From contig CM037472.1 of the NCBI GenBank assembly GCA_021014325.1, positions 27,138,039 through 27,202,038 on the forward strand: a DNA stretch of 64,000 nt, read 5' to 3'. The stretch comes from Plazaster borealis (Eukaryota > Echinodermata > Asteroidea > Forcipulatida > Labidiasteridae). The position numbers were made by a program, and so were the translations under genes. Under the pieces are notes generated by a model. That model saw only the letters and a program-made list of their open reading frames with translations. It ran no database searches and had not been told where the DNA came from. Position 1 is the first letter of the stretch. The number at the start of each line of letters is the position of its first letter. Positions 25,150 through 37,814 of the stretch are shown here, in pieces.

Positions 25150-28100
25150 ATGTCTTTACCCAGTGATGTTGAAACTGACTGTGCCATGGATGGTCCTCCA
25201 GAGATTCCACTGAACATGAGCAAACTACAATCTAAATTTCCCGTTGGCACTCAAGACGAGAGGTTCGACTCGGGAATTGACTCGTTACGTTCCGTCGATT
25301 CAGCTTACTGCTTAAGCGTCGAACGAGAATCCAGCCTCGCTTCGATAAATGAAAAAACATCTCTCACATCACACTTGCAACAGCTCCATCTTTCACGAGA
25401 ACAGACGACAGTAAAACCAGAAACAAGAACAGAAACCCATAAGACTGAAACGACAGTAGAAGACGATGATGAAGCTTGTGTTGTAGATGATGAGTGTACC
25501 TTGTCCCCAACACACGACAATTTGGAAGAAACAACTGCAGGGAGTGTGGAATGTGAACAAAGACATGAAAGATGCATGGGACGTCTTACAGATGATGCCT
25601 TCGACCAAGACCAGGAGGGAGATACGTAAGTTGGCCTTAGATTGTAAATTTTTAACAAAATTCCAGATCAACAAAATACGTTTCTTAAAATCATTAGCAA
25701 AAACACTTTGATTTAGGAATTAGAACACTTGTTCTGTCTTAACAACCTGTGTATTAACAAAAGATTCATTTAAGAAATTGAATTATTTGTATTCAAACAT
25801 TTGTTTCCCATTAAAAGAATCCAGCCTCGCTTCAATAAAAATGAATTATTGTTAAATAATTTGTATTCCACAATTTTTAAAAATGTTGTGACATTTTAAA
25901 TGAATAATTGAATTTCTAAAATTGCCCTGCAGCATGATTGAAGAGACAGACACTAGACAGCTAGTACTGGGATTGATTTGAAATAAAATGCATCTTGTGA
26001 ACAAGTCTTGGATGGGAAAGAGCAAAACACACATTTTACAGTTGCACTCGCCTTAAAATTTCCCGTTGATGGAAAGAACTTCAAAGTTCCTCAAGTCAAA
26101 GTTCATTGGAACAGATGAAGTACTATTGCACATTGAAAAAAATTCCCAGGGAATTCCCCCGTGTAGCACATACAAAGCCTGTGTCAGTTTGATTGATTAT
26201 AATGTGGTGCGTACTGCGCAGTTGATCACATGGAGTGCAGTGATGTGATTTACGGGTTTTTTCATGGTGACAGTGCTCGACTTTCTGAGAATTGTGTAAT
26301 TTCCCTAAATTGTCTTTATGATTTTTTTAAGAGCACATTTAGCTAATTGCACATTACATTAAAATGGATCTGATAGTCAGTGTCGTAACCTGGACATGTA
26401 TGCTGGCTGAATCTGAAAGAGGAATGCCTTATAATCCTGGATTATTAAAAGGCGCTGTTGGTTGAAAGTGAAACTTTACTTGACAAATGGTTTTGATTTA
26501 TAAACCTTTCGGAAAGTTTCTGGGAAAGTCCCCCTGCAGTTCGATACTCGGGAAAACCCAACAGTATACAAAGCTAGGAACGTTAATTTCACTATGAAGT
26601 TAGTTTGGAATGGTGTCAAACAAGGGCCCAATTTTATGGCACTGCTTACCACAAATTATGTGTTTAAGGTGGCCTGTAAAGCGAGTTATTCAATGGGCCG
26701 TAAGCACAGAAGTCCATGATAAGCAGTGCCATGAAAGTGGGACCTGATAGTGATTAATGGATGTAGCGTAATATTGCTATTTTTTTAAACTCTGATTATC
26801 TCACAATCAAACAATAAACTTGCGAGTTGCAACGGTCTGTGAGTGTTTGGATGTCTACAAGAATGTTAATTTAAAGAGCATCAATTTAGAGTTTCTGTTG
26901 ATAGTAAATGTTCAATTTTTTATTATAAACAGTTTTGAGTCTACCTGGAAACTCTTCAGCCAATTTACAAAACAAAAAACACAAAAGTTTGTTCAGAAAA
27001 TAAAATCTAATAAAAGGGAAGCAAATTGTGAACAGCGCCACTGAATTTAAAAGATAAAAAAAATACAAAAGAAGCGAGACAATACTTTTGGGTGTCAAAG
27101 ATGTTATTGAAAAGGGAAATGGCATGATTCATTATTGAGTCATCGGATTCTTTGAACTTGCAAATGAATTGATTGAAATCGATCATTCACCACTGACCAA
27201 CAGGATACTTACTATTAATGCCACCCCCTTTTTTTATAAAGGGGTATCATGGCAACGTTTATTTTTATAGCCTGGTTCATACTTCACGCGAAAGTGAAGC
27301 AAATTTTCTTGCGTCACATTTGGAAAAATGGGGCGTACTTATTATTGCGTCACCAAAATTTGCTTTCGTGTGAAGTATGAACCAGGCTTTAAAGGGCTCT
27401 TATATAAGGAAAATTTTAATTTATGTTCAGATTGTTAGTGCTTTTTTTACTCCCCCTTTTTTTCTCTCGAATTTTACAACCTGCAGGCCCCTTCATCTTG
27501 CTATTATTCATAAGAAAGTGGACTTTGCAGAGAAATTCATCAATTATGTTGACGATCCTGAACTACTCAACATCAGCAACGATCTTATGCAGGTACGAAT
27601 TGTTACAAACCTTATTTCTTATTCAGGGGATTTTTTTTTAAATTGTTGACATGAAAGCCGATGGTGCAATGTTGGCTTGTGAACCGTAATGACTTGATTT
27701 GATCACAGGTTTTGAGGAATAAGTTAAAGTAGCGCTAAGTTAAAGGTAGAGTCATAGATTGGCTTTTGTCAACGTAGTGGTGACCTTTATTATCAAGAAA
27801 GATACAATAAAAGTCACTTGTAGAGAACGCCAAATCCATCCACAGTTAGCGAGGTGACAGCAGGCACCAACCGCAGATGCCAGAGATCTGGTCGCAGCAT
27901 TCAAAAACAGACACCATGGAAACTTGGACCAAAAGTCACTTTAAGGCAATCTTTGGAGATTTTTTGATATTCAGTTACTAATTTCTACTCAACAGGGGCA
28001 TAATAATTTGGCAGGATGCTTTATGTACCATATTAGGCTTTCGGATACAAATTTACACTTTTTTTCCCAAACATTCCAAAGTATGAACCTACCTTTAATT

Positions 28101-31100
28101 CCTCGTTATCTGCAAAGGTTTTTAAAAACATGTACATTGATGTTGACATTTTTTTGTTTCAATTGTGTTGTACGAACTTTAGTCAGAAAAAATGTATATT
28201 TCATTTACCAGCTGCTCAACATTTTCCAGGTTGACTGTCAAAGATTAAATCTCTTAAAACAACAACTTATTTTCAGGAAATTTAAGTATTGAAATACTAA
28301 CAAGTACTCTAATTGTGAACGATGGCCTAATCATTACATGTACCTTTCTTGCTAAGCCAATGGGTAAAGCTGCATGGACAATGCATAGCCAGAGAGTCAA
28401 AACCAACATCAGTTTCCCTGTTGGTCTTCAATTGGGGAAATTTTTGACTAAGTCACTACAGGCTTCATAAGGAAGCTGTGAGTGGGCTAAAGACACAATT
28501 GCTGTGTTACTTTCAAATCCCACTCGTTTCTATGTTACATTAAGTTTTCATTTTCAACATGCTGAACATCAAAAGTTAACTTGTTTACAGAAGATGATAG
28601 GTTTTAGTTTCACTTCTTATCCATTATTCAAAGCTTTGAATAATACTCAAACTGTCTACTTTCTTGCCAAGTATGTATTTTTCAAATTTTATATTAACTT
28701 GTTTTTCAAACAGACTCCTTTACACCTTAGCGTGTTAACAAGGCAACTAGAGATCTGTCGTGCTCTCGTCTTGGGCAATGCCCAAATTGACTGCATCGAC
28801 CGAAATGGCGACACTCCACTTCACATTGCATGCAGACTGAGAGACGACGGCTGCATCAGAGCTCTTACTGAAAGAATATCCCCACTGGAGCTTCAGAGAG
28901 GGCTGGTTCCACAAAACAGAGCGTTTGGGGTACAACAACTACCACAGAATCTTGAACTCAGAAACTTTGAAGGTAAGCTCAAGAAATAAAACAGAAAAAT
29001 CTTTGTCAACAAATTAGAATGTTTGTTAGTGCAATCCATCTTTTATCAAAATCAGAAGACACACATTGAAACTTAATTTGTTTTAAGTTTCCACTCATTC
29101 AGTTGTACTGCTTTAGTAAAATCAATGAAAATGTATGCAAGTTGGTTTGTTTTTATTCTAATGTAGACCTGGTCCAGTGAGTGACCAGTAAGCCTGCTGA
29201 AATGGTTCGTCGAGCCGGTCCATTTCAACAGCAGCTCTGATCTCTGTCTTTCATTCAAAGGTGGTTTGATGAAATTTCACACGGAATTACCCCGATCATT
29301 ACCTTTGATGTATTGTTCAATAAGCAATAGGAGCGTTGTTTCCCTGCTTTCAAAATCGATAGCCCTGGGCAAAAAAATACTGCCTGTTGTGTTTGCAGCC
29401 TTTTGACCAGAGAGTTGCATGACAATGCATTGGAAAGTCCAGATGATTGAAATCACAATCAGTTGCATTGCATACAGGAAACAATAGCCCAGAACTAAAA
29501 GTACAGGGAGTTCCGAAAAACCAGCTGTGAAGCATCCAGCTGAAGTAAAGACCCTAGTTATTTGGTGTGTACCTCAAATCATGCTCAATCCAACAAACAT
29601 ACATGTAGCACGGTGTGCCAGTGCCCGACCTGGGAAATTTTCCAAATCCAGCAATGAACATTTTCTCAGTTGTGTGTGGGAAGTCCCTGGGAATTTTTTT
29701 CAGAGTTTCTCATCACTGGAAATTCCCCAACATTTGAAAGAGATTCATGATGTGCTGATGGAGTACACGTACACATGATAAGCAATACACCAGCCCATGT
29801 AGACCATCTTTGTACAGTTAATGTTGGAGGCTTTATCAAGAATATTCTTCCCAAGTAATTTCGTTTGAATAAGGATTCATTTTTTAGCTTATTGTAAATT
29901 GTGCACCTTGCAAATTGACCGGTGAAATTTATTGACACTGTTTGCTAAATGCCTCCTATTCAGGCAAAAATGAAAAAAATTACAGATTAAATTGTTTGTA
30001 AGGTTGTATTGATCAGATTTAGTTTACTTTCTGTCTCGTTTGTTACACTCAAAGTATAAATAATCACACTCGGTTTTTTTATTTTTATTTTTTTATATTT
30101 TTGTTTTGTTTTGTGTGAGGGCATTTTGGGTTGGGCTTACTTCATGCACGACGGGCCATTGAATATTCATGAGCAGATTCCAAGCTTTAGAAACGTTAAT
30201 ATCCACTTTGTTGTGAAATCAATGGAGCTGACGAATACAGATGAATTTAAAGAGGAAAACAACAAAACAAACAAGTCCACAGGGCTTTGTTGTGTTCGGA
30301 ACTCAGCTGCAAATATTTTTTCACAGGACCAGAACTTTTTTCATTTATTCTCTTCCCTATTCGGAAAGGGGCTGGAGATTTTGGATTGAAGCCTCATTTA
30401 ATAAAAGATCTGCGTAGTCGCTAATTCAATATTCAGTAAGAATAAAACAACATTGGATGACAGGGCACCAGATCTTTGAACTGTTACTTGGACTCTGGCC
30501 ACCAGTCCACTGTCCAGTGGGAATTGTGCCCTGTAATAGTTTATTGTTATTAACTTATCAATCATTGATATCCTTATCACATTCAGGATACAGTTTTATT
30601 ATCTGTGGCCTCAGATTTATAATTGTGATAAAATACCCCCCCCCCCCCACAAGGCTAAGCGTTTTGTAACTTGTTACCGAGACCCTGGGAAGAAAAACAA
30701 TACACAAAAGATTAAATCTAGATTTTGAAAAAAATAAGATTGAAAAAATCCCCTTGGAAAAACCCACAGTTGCCTGGGAACCCCCATCCATTGTTTGGGT
30801 ATTATTGATGAAGGTTCATCGCTCACGCTTGGATGACCTTGTGCACTGAGCCCATTCAGGAACATGTTTAGCAAGCTAGGTCAAAGGTCACTAGTGAATA
30901 GGCCTGCTCAAATTTGCATATGGGGAATACCCTTTTAGACTACCTGGCATACAGACTATCCTCTTATTCAGAAACGAGTGTTGATAAACATCATCAGGAA
31001 CACAGCTTGTTTTTTCAAGGCTCCAGGGAAGACCATTAAGGAAGTACATAAATAAATAGTTTTGCAAACTGCAACACAACTTTTGTCAACATAAGACAAT

Positions 31101-31796
31101 ACTCAACCATGTATTATGCAAGAGACAGGATCTCATCTCTCCAAGATAGGAAAATATGACTTTATAGTTGGAAAGAGGAGTCGCATTGATTATCAGTAAT
31201 TTGATAAAAGTGCTATAATGCCATGTCCTTTGTGTTATTAATGACAAAAGATAACAATACTAATGCAGAGAATACATGTATGCCATCCCTCCCTGCTGTT
31301 TATTATTTTTCACAGACTACACAAATTGAGACAAGTGGAAGTTTTAATTATGGTTTTTTTCTCTTTCAATCTATCCCTGTATGTTGCAGGCTATACATGC
31401 ATCCATATTGCAGGATTCGCTTGTAGCGTCGAGCAATTGGAATACCTTGTGCAATTAGGTGGCAACATAAATGCCCCAGACGGAAAGAGCGGAAGGACCA
31501 TTCTCCATTACGCTGTAGAGGCGGGCGACTTTGCTCTTTGTCAGTTCCTCATTGCGAACTTGCGTGCCAACGTAAATGCTTTGACCTTTGACCAGTGCAC
31601 ACCCTTACACTTAGCAGTGGGGCGTGGTCTGAAGGCCATCATGATGTTATTGTTGAGGAACGGAGCAGATCAAGACCTCACAAACTTTGAAGGAGAGCGA
31701 CCAGGTGACCTGGCAAGGGATGGAGAATTGATGCTGTACATGAATGCAGGAACTGACAATAGTATGTACTCAGATATTAGGATACAAGGACAATAG
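25150..31796 (+). CDS. NFKBIA-like: NF-kappa-B inhibitor (I-kappa-B family, ankyrin repeats)
   Basis: Four exons: 25150..25625, 27487..27592, 28714..28972 and 31390..31796, phases consistent, 415 residues. The N-terminus holds the phosphodegron ERFDSGIDSL, with serines 41 and 45 where IKK phosphorylates I-kappa-B, and lysines 25 and 29 just before it as possible ubiquitin sites. A variable acidic region (EDDDEACVVDDEC) follows. From about 158 come roughly six ankyrin repeats: TPLHLAIIHKK, TPLHLSVLTRQ, DTPLHIACRLRDD, YTCIHIAGFACS, RTILHYAVEAGD and CTPLHLAVGRGL. Repeat 3 is followed by an insert (ELQRGLVPQNRAFGVQQLPQ), as in other I-kappa-B proteins. The C-terminus (DNSMYSDIRIQGQ) is short, without a PEST region. 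The protein should hold NF-kappa-B in the cytoplasm until degraded. The ATG at 25150 is preferred; an in-frame ATG at 25066 would add 28 residues. Orthology to alpha, beta or epsilon forms cannot be decided. Confidence 0.93.
26149..26158. promoter_or_regulatory. Intronic kappa-B site (I-kappa-B intron 1)
   Basis: GGGAATTCCC, a perfect palindromic kappa-B match, about 520 bp into intron 1. Function inferred from sequence only. Confidence 0.45.
27269..27388. mobile_element. Short inverted-repeat MITE (120 bp)
   Basis: Arms AGCCTGGTTCATACTTCACG and CGTGTGAAGTATGAACCAGGCT (last bases at 27388) pair almost fully, continuing through AAGCAAATTTT/AAAATTTGCTT. Lies 100 bp before the I-kappa-B exon 2. 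A diverged relative occurs at 44294..44437. Confidence 0.75.
29718..29727 (-). promoter_or_regulatory. Intronic kappa-B site (I-kappa-B intron 3)
   Basis: GGAAATTCCC; the reverse strand GGGAATTTCC fits the kappa-B consensus. Chance occurrence is possible. Confidence 0.3.
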
Positions 31797-31929
31797 TGAG
31801 GGTATTCTGGAATCAGTTTCGCGCTTTGAACATGGGACGTGCTGTATGCACAGAATTCTGTGGCAAGTATGCACTGAGCTATGAAATTGGGCTATCAAAT
31901 TTTGTATACAATTTATGTATCATTCGTGA

Positions 31930-32185
31930 TTAGGTAGTTCCTAATAGACGCCATCTTTACGGGCAATTGGGGTTTTGGCATTGAGCTGTGTCAGGCGTTT
32001 ATCTTTTTCTATGCAGCCAAGTTTTCCACCGACCATTTATGGCAATATGCGATAAAACCCCCGGCACTTGCCGCACACGGCATTTATGCAGAACGCATAG
32101 TTGTGCATTTGAAAAATGATTTATCATTGCTCGTAAAGATGGCCGACTTTACACAGTGTTGCATCAAGTGGGAACTATCTAATAT
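31930..32185. mobile_element. MITE-like element in the I-kappa-B 3' region
   Basis: Inverted ends TTAGGTAGTTCC and GGAACTATCTAA, with a second inner pair GCCATCTTTACGGGCAA and TTGCTCGTAAAGATGGC. About 255 bp, non-coding. It lies between the stop codon and the candidate poly(A) signal, so it may be part of the 3' UTR. Confidence 0.6.
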
Positions 32186-32498
32186 GCTTTTTGACATTGT
32201 TAAGAAGGGAAGAGGCGTGTGTAGAAATGTAAATACATCAGTTGATACTTGATTAATTTGCCTAAATAATAGGCCTACTGAATATAGTGTACATCATTTT
32301 CTGGGACTATCAACTCTTTTCATATTTACATTAGAAAAATATCATCAGGATTACAGATCAAACATCAAGAGTGTTATTCATCTGTGGAAGATATCAAGTT
32401 TATTAGGATTTTAAGAAACTTGTAAGTTGTTTAATATTCAAAACAAATGAGGCATAATGGGGCTCATAGAAGTGGCTATAATTTCACTGTTGTTGACC

Positions 32499-32504
32499 AA
32501 TAAA
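32499..32504 (+). terminator. Candidate polyadenylation signal for I-kappa-B
   Basis: AATAAA about 700 bp after the stop codon, the first canonical hexamer I see downstream. Confidence 0.4.
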
Positions 32505-32528
32505 GTCTGTCAAACAACTGTTGCCAAA

Positions 32529-32630
32529 ATAGTCTTGATTGGCGAGGCTAGTTTTTGTATTAGTCACCGGTAGAGGGAGCAACATCAACTGGCTCGGAAG
32601 GACTGGGAAAGTCTACTAATCTGGATTAAT
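32529..32630 (-). repeat. Solo end of the TAGTCTTGATTGG TIR element
   Basis: TAGTCTTGATTGGCGAGG followed by GTAGAGGGAGC and GGAAGGACTGGGAAAGTCTA matches the reverse strand of the right end of the 4640..5459 element. No partner end was found nearby. Confidence 0.55.
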
Positions 32631-33201
32631 GTTTGTGTTCACATTAATATTATTTTTTGTTCAGTTCAAACAATTTGAAACTAAATTGGTTTAAATCAAT
32701 GTATTTTTCACTTTAAGTGTAGCCATGGTCACTGCTGTGATAGGTTTGTCTTCAGAAAAGAGAAACATCTTCTGCAACCACTATGGTCTTCATGCTTACT
32801 CTTATTCAGATTTTGTGTTTCTACTTTGATGTGATGATCATAGTTTGTAAAGAAGATACAAAAACTTCCAAGTGATTTTTTTGTTGACTGAACAGATTAC
32901 TGTAGAGAGGAGTGTATAATATAGTGTATATTAAGTAGGTAGGAGAACATGAATGCTCTCAGAAAATACAGTTGAGGCTGCTCAAAGTGCAAATGCGCCT
33001 GTAAAAAAGTAAGTGCGGGTCTAGCAAATCGTGTTTTCACTATGTGTAAAACTGTGACATGTAGTTTCAGGAAAATTTTGTAGATGTCTTTGCTGAGTAA
33101 ACAATAAGACGGGCGCCAGTCGCAATGGTATAAACCATATGGCATGTTGGCTGGTCTCCTATAATAGTAAGCAATAAGTTTCTTTGATTACTACCTGCTG
33201 T

Positions 33202-33387
33202 GGGCCCAATGTCATGGAGCTGTTTTAAGCACAAAAAGTTGCCCCAGAAAATTCGTTACCAGAATCAGATTACTAGCCAAAATACCATATCACATGTACC
33301 AGCTGTGACTGGTATCCTGCTTATTTTTGCTTAGCAGAAAACTGTTAAGCAATATTTTCTGTTTAAGCTTCTCTCTAAATTTGGCCC
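33202..33387. mobile_element. GGGCCCAATT-family MITE, first of a tandem of three
   Basis: Starts GGGCCCAATGTCATGGAGC, ends with CTCTAAATTTGGCCC. Internal TTACTAGCCAAAATACCAT and GACTGGTATCCTGC are family markers. Confidence 0.75.
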
Positions 33388-33389
33388 CA

Positions 33390-33530
33390 TGGCCCAATTT
33401 CATAGAGTTGCTTAAGCAGAAAAAGTAGCTGAGCACAAGGAAATTTTCACCAGAATAAGGTTACCATCCAAAATGCCATACTGGTATCCTGCTTATGTTT
33501 TTATACGATATTGTCTGCTTGAGCGGGCCC
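33390..33530. mobile_element. GGGCCCAATT-family MITE, second of a tandem of three
   Basis: Begins GGCCCAATTTCATAGAGTTG and ends GCTTGAGCGGGCCC. Shortened relative to its neighbours, with part of the right half deleted. Confidence 0.65.
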
Positions 33531-33531
33531 A

Positions 33532-33723
33532 GGGCCCAATTTCATAGAGCTGCTTAAGCACAAAAAGTAGCTAAGCATAACAAATATGCGCTTACCAGAA
33601 TAAGGTTACCAGCCAAACTACCATGTCACAAGTACAATTTGTGACTGGTATCCTGCTCATTTCTGCTTAGCAGAAAATTATTAAGCAATATTTCTTCTTA
33701 AGCAGCTCTATGAAATTGAGCCC
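33532..33723. mobile_element. GGGCCCAATT-family MITE, third of a tandem of three
   Basis: Near-consensus copy: ends GGGCCCAATTTCATAGAGCT and AGCTCTATGAAATTGAGCCC pair with one mismatch, continuing through GCTTAAG. Directly abuts the previous copy. Confidence 0.8.
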
Positions 33724-34752
33724 AGGTTCTAGGAGCCTTTTAGTCAAGATTTCTCAATGGCTCGTTCAGCACTTGCACATAATTTGCCTTGTAGTAATGT
33801 CACTGTACAAAACAATACATGTTTCAACTGTTGCCTAAATGGACCTTATGCATTGACGTCATTATCTTAGAGGTAAACCGATGATGAAACATTGAAAATG
33901 CACAGATTTGTATGCGCAGCGCACAACAGTCGGCCAATGAACAGCCTCCTTTTGCTCTCTAGGGATAAGAAATTTGAGACTTTTATCTGAATTCAGACTT
34001 TTTAAGTCAGCCTGTTGAAGAAAAACGGCTGTTTTTTTTTCCATGTACATGTATAAAGAAATCCTGCTCCTGGATCTACTTCTCCAGTGCTGAGGACACT
34101 GTTCCTAAGTCTGAACCCCAGGAGTTACTCAAATAATGCCAACATTTCAACATACCTTTCTCAAATTTGGATCCTAGTTTCAGACTTTCTTGTCAGCAAT
34201 GACTCTCACCCCTGCCTACTCATACGCCATGTGCATAAGGTCTATTGGAGTCTTTCATGGTCTGCTTTGAAACCATGTGTTTTATTGAGTTCATTTTGAA
34301 ACCCTTACTTGCTCTTTTCAACTGACATTTGTTTGTAACTTATGAAAGTTCAGATGATGTCTGGATTGCTCCGTTCTGCAATTATGCAACACTTCAGTTC
34401 ACTTTATTGACAAAAGGTCGTGGTTGTGGAGTTATTAACCGAAAGGGTGTTACATTTAATATTATGATAACATTATTTTTGACCGATCACCTGTATAGCA
34501 GAAGAACTTTATAGTTTTAATGTATTCGTGTAAAGAATTTTTGAGTAAAGCTTTTCAAGATTAATGCTATATTTTAATAAGGCACTTCAGAGTTTTGGGG
34601 AAAGAGTGCTTGGCTTGAAGTGCTAATGCAGAGATTTAAGTGTAAGTTTGCAAGCTTTGCTCAATGGTAAAAATGTGTTGTCGTTGTTTTTGTTTTGGGT
34701 TTTTTGAGGGGTGCGGGTGTGCATGGTTGGGAAGAAGGGGTTTTTTTTGACG

Positions 34753-34771
34753 GGGGGGGGGGGGGGGGGTG
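34753..34771. repeat. Poly-G run
   Basis: A run of 19 G residues after a T-run, likely length-variable and prone to sequencing error. Similar shorter runs lie at 18765, 30638, 36940, 53697 and 62443. Confidence 0.85.
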
Positions 34772-35396
34772 GAAAACATGATGGTGCTGAGAAGAGTTTT
34801 AAAATATTCCACTGAAAAAGGTTTACCATTGAATGAGTTATAATGAATACCCGATTAGTTCAAAAAAAGTGTTTAAAAAGAGTAGGAAAGCATGTGTCCT
34901 AATATGTAATAAAAGGGCTTGTATCAGTCAAATTGTAGTGAGTCTGTTCCAAAAAAACACGACTTTTGCACCAATTCTAGAGACTTTAAAGTATTTACAT
35001 AAACTAATAAAGGAATGGTACATCATTGTTAACTTAGACCACATGGTTATATATAAGTATTCCAAATCTTTTCTGATATTAGTTTTTCCATGGGCTGCGC
35101 AACTGGGTGTATTCAAACATTGGGCTTTCTTCATGCACAGTTTAGTTTCCTTCAAAATAATGAATAATAATTATTAGTTTTTTACTTTCTAAAACTTATG
35201 TACTCTTCAAATCTTAATGCTGGTCCATCCCTTCAATAACATGATAAAACTGTCAAAATGTTTAATCAATTTTTGTTTTCATTTAAAAGCTATACAATAA
35301 GAAAATGTAAATTTTATTACCTTGTTATAATGGTGTTAGTGGTTGTTGGAAATTGAATTGCACCCAGTATGTTCAATCAGCAAAATTTATATTTTT

Positions 35397-35620
35397 TTTG
35401 TAGATATTAGGTGAGGGAGTAACCCCAGGAATTACGTACATTCTGGAAGGTACACTGGTTTTAAGAAAATATCTAAGAGGTGGAACAGGTCCCAGAGTTG
35501 TGTGGATTGTCCAATCTATGATATCAAGGACTTTGACTCCCCAAGGGCCGTGCACTTTGGAGAAAACAGTGAAATAAATAATTATGTGCCATGACTTAGT
35601 GTTACCAGCCCTCACTTGAG
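35397..35620. repeat. Dispersed repeat copy (AAGTGAGGG family)
   Basis: Blocks GGTGAGGGAGTAACCCCAGG, GGTCCCAGAGTTG, ATCAAGGACTTTGACTC and CCAGCCCTCACTTGAG recur in inverse order at 60863..61221. The ends are inverted copies of a TTAAGTGAGGG-like motif. Confidence 0.65.
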
Positions 35621-37219
35621 TTTTCTTTTAACTGAGGTAATTAATATTTCAACAAATGTTTTAAAATATTGATGTGACTCGCTCAGGCAGTACGTCTAAT
35701 TGGATGTTAGATAGAATGAGGGTTTGTTGTGTATAAAAGAAAAACAGAGTGTTAGTATGAACATGGAGGTAGAAATGGACAGGACTGATTGTATAATATC
35801 TAATAGGGACATTTGTAATCTATATAATAGTTAATTGGCCTTATTTATTTACTCCCGTATACCCCACTATGATCGGTCATCAACAAAATAAAATTTATAA
35901 ATTCCAATTTAAAATGTTTTATTGGAAAGCTTTTGTGTGAAATAAAACAATTTGGCAAAATTAGTTCAGGTATTTTATTTGTGTGTGTTTTAATTCGTGT
36001 TTTGTTTCCTATCCTATCGGGGTGTGTTTTGTTTCCCTTCGCCACTTTGTGACTTTCAGTAAAGACTGGGTAGATTCTTATAATGAGGAATAATTATGTG
36101 TATGGCATTAATAAGGCGAAACAATATATATATCAGGGAGGCGCGGACACAAGGAATGGGTCCAGAGGGTCCTGACCACCCCACCCCCCACTCTCTTCGA
36201 TAGCGACTTTGTTTACCTTTTTTTCTCTTGTATAAACTTTAAACTTGCGCCATCACAAACAGACCCCAACGGTAGGCTAGTGAAAATTCATTACGAAAAA
36301 GAACTTGTCTGTGACAGCATGGAGGTATAGAGAACCTCCATGGTGACAGATAGGGCCTACTGAAGTTTCCAGAAAAGAACATGGACCTAGTTCGGGACTT
36401 CTTTGAGGGGGAAATTGCGGAATAATAATCTGTGATTCAGCAGGCCTAGAAAGTTTGATGGGCGACTTATGTAATTGTTTTGCCAAGAAATGACCAGTTT
36501 TTCCTCACCTCGCCTGAGTTATTAGGCATGTCGACCTTCCTCTCGTGCCAAGGCGGAGATTCGCCAAGGCACAATGATCGCCTCGACACCATTAAAGGGG
36601 TTTTCCGGTATTTTCCGATATTATAGTAACACCGTCGCGATAAGATTTTTATAAACGTTTTCTCCTGACATGGGATCTTGGATAGACCATCCAACCAATC
36701 GCTTGCTGCAAACAACATACCGATAGGATATACGGCTATAGATCTCAGCATGGAGGAAGGATATCGACTGTCCTGTGTCGCGTAAATGGCACTGCGTACC
36801 TTCATATTTTATTTATTTCTAACATCCGCATTCCGATCGAAAAAAAAAATCAAAATCACAACAAACAAAGTTCATCATAGCAATGTCGTTTAGGGAAAAA
36901 AATGTCAATGTCACGTCTTTTCTCCCCCCTGCCACTCAACCCCCCCCCCCCCCCAAAAAAAAGAGAGGACGGAACTTGAATGATGCCACTGACCAGCGTA
37001 TCCTATATCACGACTAACAACAGTAGCAAGAGTTGCAGACACTTTGATGTCTTCCTCCATCCCTGCACTCTCAGGCAACGACTTTCACCAAAAAAAGCCG
37101 ATTAATTTTTGTTTGTTAGGCCTAAAGGAAATCAAATTCAACATGTTTTTTAAAATGCGCGCGGCTTTTATTACTTGTTTCTTTTTAAGCCTTAGGTCTC
37201 TACATCATTTTGTTGCTGT

Positions 37220-37330
37220 TGATATTTTTGTTTGATTGACTGTGTTTGTTTGTTGTTGGGGGTGTTGGGGGTGTTTGTTTGTTTGTTGGGTTGTTTGTAG
37301 TGTTTGTTTGTTTGTTTGTAAGTTGTTTGT
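37220..37330. repeat. GTTT-type simple repeat
   Basis: Interrupted TGTTTGTTTGT and GGTGTTGGGGG units; low-complexity microsatellite. Confidence 0.8.
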
Positions 37331-37814
37331 TGGAATAGTAATTACATTTAATGATGGTATCATTCGCCAATTTTAAAAACACCACGGACTAGGCCTATCC
37401 TATGAAGATTGCATCAAATTAGGATCCCGCATTTTTTTTATTAAATCGGTTTTTATGTTTTGTCAGATGGATCTAAGATAGGGCCAATTTATTTTCGCCT
37501 TAAAATGCTATCATTCTCGCTGTATTTGGGACATCAGACAAGTTTCAGATTTGTGAATTCTTTTCACCTATGACTGCCAACCATGTACGTTGTTTTGAAG
37601 CGATATCAATGGAAGTTTATTTCCTGATTGTAATTAATTCCTTCAATAGTGTAATCTAGTAACCTTACCTACGGTACATAATTGAAATAATTTCCAAATT
37701 ATTGATAAAAGGTGCGTGTCTGTTATTTAGCAAACGTGAGGTGGTGCAAATAAGTTGTTTTTGCGAAGGCCTCAAGAGCGCCCTCTATAGTTTATTATTC
37801 AATGTACATGTAAG

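Larger units (their letters stand above)
32640..37700. other. Intergenic stretch I-kappa-B to POLA2
   Basis: No coding exon recognised. Contents: three GGGCCCAATT MITEs in a row (33202..33723), a possible MITE at 33845..33960 related to 44770..44950, a G-run at 34753..34771, a repeat copy at 35397..35620 (inverse of 60863..61221), a C-run near 36940 and GTTT-type simple repeat at 37220..37330. Confidence 0.55.

Noticed and set aside
25305..25674. Minus-strand frames of about 93-117 codons
   Set aside because: Antisense shadows of I-kappa-B exon 1.
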